Assembly: GCA_002811675.1 (NCBI GenBank)
Contig: PDIM01010328.1
Coordinates: 114,925 to 136,831 of the forward strand
DNA from: Ichthyosporea sp. XGB-2017a
Lineage: Eukaryota > Opisthokonta > Ichthyosporea
Reading direction: 5' to 3'
Length of the DNA: 21,907 nucleotides
Made by a program: the position numbers and the translations under genes. Position 1 is the stretch's first letter; each line of letters starts with the position of its first letter. Shown piece by piece: positions 18,840 to 21,907 of the stretch. The notes under the pieces were generated by a model. The model searched no databases and had not been told where the DNA came from. It saw nothing but the letters and a program-made list of their open reading frames with translations.

Positions 18840-20783
18840 TAATGTGCCTGTTCAGGCGCAGTTAAAGCGGGCCTTGGCTTTGGATGCTGCAGGAGCGAGT
18901 GGGGTAAGTTTTGTTGTGTTTGGTGGGGCTCTTGTTCGTCGTTTTCTTTAACAGAGTCCTAAGCATTGCAACATTGTGACAATGTTCTGTGTGCATAGGA
19001 AGCTTTAGCACTTTATCTACAATGCATATCGAATATATCTGCTAAACTTGGAGATTCTGGGTTGAGTCAAGGAACGAAAGTAAAGTTATTGGATTTGGGC
19101 AGACATTGTTTTGATAGAGTGGCATTTTTTGTTGGCGGAAATCGAAGTGAGGCTTCGTCTGCCTCAGTTTCCAGAACGTGCTCGAATGAAAGTGCTGATC
19201 GTGCTCACAGTGGGAAAAAGTCAAAGGAGAGGGATATTCCATTCACAACGTTAGCAGATGTACGAATAGAGAATGATAAGCTGCTTCGTACATATGAAGA
19301 TAGGCTTAAGACACTTGATAAATCAGCAAAGTCGGATGTAAAGGATAACTTAACCCTGTCTCTTATCCGTAAATGCAAAGAAAATATAGCGATTGCCAAA
19401 TCAAGACACCAAAAGCTTATGGATAAGGTGATTGAGCGTCAAGAGAAAATGCTTTTGGATGCTGAAATTTCAAGGAAGCAAAGTGCATCTTTAAACTATC
19501 TAATGCACCCAAAAGCATACAGCGGTATGGATTGGAGGTATGTACCGCTATATGCTAAGTATTTATGGTGGTTCTCGTTCTTAATGTGATTCCATATTTT
19601 GTCTCTGTGTGTGGTAGATCCAAAATTGTCGAATATGAGCTTGCGTTTAGTAATTATTTTCGGGATGAATTGTGCAACCGGCTTAATGCCACCCCGATTG
19701 ATCTGAGTTATGTAGAACTTTTCGTTAAGCGTATCGCGTGCACATTTGAGCATCCCATTTGTAGGCTGATGACTACTGTACACCATAGTCTTGTACTTCT
19801 GTATTGTAGTTCACAAAGCTCAAGTGATCGGCCGACAGATGACGGTACATTTAGTTACAGCACTTCTTCAGTGGGGGGAAGAGTGAATCTTAATTCTATG
19901 GGTATGTCTGTTCTTCCCATTTTCAATACCGAAGACAGATATGGTGGGGATGGTGGGGCTTTAATGGAAGGGGGTGGGGAAGAAAGTGAATATGTGGAGA
20001 AGATGCAAAGTGTTAAGAATGACCTTATGAGAGATATCCGTTCTTACTTAGACGCATTGAAAAACATAGTGATAAGGGGTTATCCAGAGATGGGTGAAGA
20101 CGAGTCTGTAATTGAAACTTGTAAAAGAACGTTGGAAGAAATCGTTTTTAATGCAATCAGTCACGTCTTTTTCAAACACTCGTTTAGAATCAATGCTCGG
20201 AAAGAAGGGCAATTATGTAAAAAAGTTCAGCGATTAAGAAAGTTACACCCGAAACATTTCCGAATCGAAGAAAAGCTCTGGCTAGTGCAAAGTGAAGACG
20301 AATTTGTTGCACTTAGTGACTGCGGGGCAGAAGAGAACGTGCCTTATATTAAAGCCATTCGTGTCCTTCAAAGAGTTTCCCTTGTTTCACATCCTACTCG
20401 AAAACTTGAAACTGTTTCAGAGTGCCTGCAGCTTATTTGTTCTGCCGTTTCGGACTACTTTAGCAATATTGATTTGGAGAACGAGACTCCCGCAATGTAA
20501 GTTTGGCTATCGTCTAGCTAGAGTGTCTGAAAAAATTCTTCGTGTTTTTACTAATGTAATATGTTTATTTTACTTAAATGTACTCCACAGAGGTGCTGAG
20601 GATCTCGTACACATAGTAGCTTTTGTTGCTGCTAATACAGGATGCAAGCATTTGATTTCAGAATGCTCATTCATGGAAGCCTTCATAAGTGGGGATGACA
20701 TATTGGGAGAGCTCGGCTATTGTCTGGCTTCTTTGCAAGCAGCTTTAGATCATCTTTTAAACCTAAATTTAGAATCTACATAG
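18814..20783 (+). CDS. VPS9D1: VPS9 domain-containing protein 1-like, predicted Rab5-type GEF
   Basis: Exons 18814-18903, 18999-19537, 19618-20496 and 20591-20783 (introns 95, 80 and 94 bp, GT-AG) encode 566 residues (human about 631). The start is ATG 18814 or the adjacent 18817. The N-terminus is MIT-like: QLKRALALDAAGASGEALAL crosses the first junction and continues YLQCISNISAKL. A charged helical segment follows (KCKENIAIAKSRHQKLMDKV), then a Gly-rich loop near 310-335, then a helical region and a C-terminal VPS9 domain from about 440 to 560. VPS9 domains load GTP onto Rab5-family GTPases on endosomes. The domain ends GELGYCLASLQAALDHLL, keeping the conserved Tyr (546). At the position of the key Asp this protein has Glu506 (IGAEDLVHI), and the usual following Pro is His. 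Splice junctions restore conserved alignment. Confidence 0.88.
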
Positions 20784-20949
20784 GAAAGTGAAAGGTGATT
20801 TCAATGGCTATATGCAAATAAATGTTTATGGGGTAGACCTTGGGGCCTAATTTTATTTTTTCTAGTGTAGCTAAGGTTGGGAAGGGGAACTGCTTGACTG
20901 GGCAGAACCATTGTGTGTTTCTTTTTCTTTTACGTCTGACTAGAAGCTT
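20784..20949. terminator. Convergent 3' ends of VPS9D1 and the LEM-like gene
   Basis: A 166-bp tail-to-tail gap with AATAAA at 20817-20822 on the plus strand (34 nt past the VPS9D1 stop) and AATAAA at 20857-20852 on the minus strand (about 93 nt past the other stop). Here the hexamers do not cross, but cleavage sites would nearly meet. Confidence 0.6.
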
Positions 20950-21645
20950 TTACCGAAGTTTGCTCAAGATTGTATTAGAGATTTCACTTTCCATTACCTT
21001 TGCGTGCAAATCATTTCCAATCTTCAAGATATTACCTTTAAGCTCGTCAATATGCATTTTTAAATCACCAGATAAATGAGAGTGGTAGTGCACAATGAAG
21101 GTGAAGAAGCATACAAGGAAGAGGGCAAAGGCTGCAAACATGAAAGACTGTGACATTTGGTCAGAATGCTTCGGAGTCTCGTAGGAGTGATTCGATTTCA
21201 ATTCTTGGATATTCTGATTTGATCCAGCAATGAATCTAGAAGTGGGAGTTTTTTTGGGCTTCGGTTGGAAAGAAGCTTCTTTGACTGTTTCTTTAACCTT
21301 TGTCACTTTCTTTGTGGCTTGTTTCTTTGAGCTGATAGGAATGCCATTTTCAAACCCAACCTGAATAATACCAATTTTCTTTGCCAAATTGCCTTTTGAG
21401 GCGGGTGAAAGGCTAGCTACTTCTTCAGATTCTGCCACAACAGCAGGTTTACTCTTTGATTTAGTTTTCTTTGTCTTTTTAAGAGGAATCACATGCTCGC
21501 TATAATATTGTACATAGACGCTCTTCAATGCAGCCACGGGCGGGAGTGGTGCATCCACAGCAGCCAAGGCAGCTCGGAGCTTGACCTTGGTCAATTTTGA
21601 GGGCTCGTCCACAATGTCATCGAAACTAAAAGTATCTGGAACCAT
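20950..21645 (-). CDS. LAP2/thymopoietin-like LEM-like domain protein with one membrane helix
   Basis: Intronless, 231 residues. An acidic N-terminal lead is followed at about residues 17-51 by a helix-extended-loop-helix domain: LTKVKLRAALAAVDAPLPP then KSVYVQYYSEHV. This closely matches the N-terminal LEM-like domain of vertebrate LAP2 (thymopoietin), which binds DNA. Next comes a Lys/Ser-rich basic region (PLKKTKKTKSKSK, KKQATKKVTKVKE) and a single hydrophobic helix at about 169-191 (MFAAFALFLVCFFTFIVHYH), with about 40 residues after it. No N-terminal signal peptide is seen. The layout suggests an inner nuclear membrane protein with its N-terminus in the nucleoplasm. A SAP/HeH-type or true LEM domain of another family is the alternative, so I give no symbol. 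Confidence 0.75.
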   Translation of the reverse strand: MVPDTFSFDDIVDEPSKLTKVKLRAALAAVDAPLPPVAALKSVYVQYYSEHVIPLKKTKKTKSKSKPAVVAESEEVASLSPASKGNLAKKIGIIQVGFENGIPISSKKQATKKVTKVKETVKEASFQPKPKKTPTSRFIAGSNQNIQELKSNHSYETPKHSDQMSQSFMFAAFALFLVCFFTFIVHYHSHLSGDLKMHIDELKGNILKIGNDLHAKVMESEISNTILSKLR

Positions 21646-21907
21646 TTTGAATAGCTAAAAGTTGAACTACAAGTAGGGCTTTAAGAAAGTGTTGATTTAG
21701 AAATGAATGTGAATTAAGACTCTTTCTAAAGAAATAAATAATATGAGAAGAGAAAATTATTTTGGGCTGCAGACAAGTTACGATCTGAAATCAGAAAATA
21801 ATAATCAACCCTGATTTGAAATTAACAAACACAAAACAACGAGCAAAAGCGAAAAAAAGAAAAAACGAAAACAAAAGAGAAAGTAGTTTGAATAACTCTC
21901 CTGTTGC
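21646..21907. other. Upstream flank of the LEM-like gene to the window edge
   Basis: A 262-bp AT-rich flank, with A/G-rich tracts at 21838-21885. It presumably contains the promoter of the LEM-like gene. No coding sequence or known site is recognisable. Confidence 0.5.

Noticed and set aside
1-21907. An operon-like or defence-type multi-gene system
   Set aside because: The genes are unrelated eukaryotic housekeeping functions on alternating strands with their own poly(A) signals; no shared pathway or cassette is visible.

Overview
The window is a gene-dense stretch of a eukaryotic nuclear genome, about 40% GC by eye. It holds ten complete protein-coding genes and one edge-truncated transposase in 21.9 kb. 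Introns are few and short (12 inferred, 76-145 bp, all GT-AG), intergenic gaps are 0.15-1 kb, and several AATAAA signals sit within 100 bp of a stop codon. The gene set is animal-type: a ciliary transition-zone scaffold (RPGRIP1L), a SEPT7-group septin with C-terminal coiled coil, VPS9D1, a CHMP1-type ESCRT-III subunit, an AFMID-type formamidase and a small membrane protein with a LAP2/thymopoietin-like LEM-like domain. I infer a ciliated, early-branching animal with a compact genome (sponge-like). A unicellular holozoan is not excluded, and I cannot name the species.

Layout: 1-1004 (-) PIF/Harbinger-type transposase with one frameshift, running off the left edge. 1370-2539 (-) TFIIH p44 (GTF2H2), head-to-head with 3063-4446 (+) ethanolamine-phosphate cytidylyltransferase (PCYT2, one intron, Lys-rich SPKKK-repeat tail). 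5078-5253 is a tandem duplication in front of 5509-7170 (+) glucose-6-phosphate isomerase (GPI, intronless), which converges on 7539-8591 (-) V-ATPase V0 subunit d (intronless). 9347-10483 (-) is arylformamidase (AFMID, three exons). 10928-11615 (-) is CHMP1 (two exons), head-to-head with 12282-16483 (+) RPGRIP1L (three exons, the first 3.7 kb). This converges on 16671-18290 (-) septin 7 (five coding exons, the first only 13 nt), itself head-to-head with 18814-20783 (+) VPS9D1 (four exons). VPS9D1 converges on 20950-21645 (-), a single-pass LEM-like nuclear-envelope protein.

The genes are mostly unrelated housekeeping functions: transcription/repair, phospholipid synthesis, glycolysis, vesicle acidification, tryptophan catabolism, ESCRT, cilium, cytoskeleton, Rab GEF and nuclear envelope. 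They do not form an obvious pathway cluster. What is organised is the architecture: three divergent pairs sharing 0.5-0.7 kb promoters and three convergent pairs with abutting or crossing poly(A) signals. The CHMP1/RPGRIP1L promoter holds two perfect CRE palindromes, an X-box-like RFX site and a TATA-like box. I found no CRISPR array, rRNA or tRNA gene, and no novel multi-gene system. The best leads are protein oddities (LAP2-type LEM-like domain, changed VPS9 and septin G4 residues, SPKKK tail on PCYT2, a possible membrane-anchored GPI form) and the regulatory architecture.
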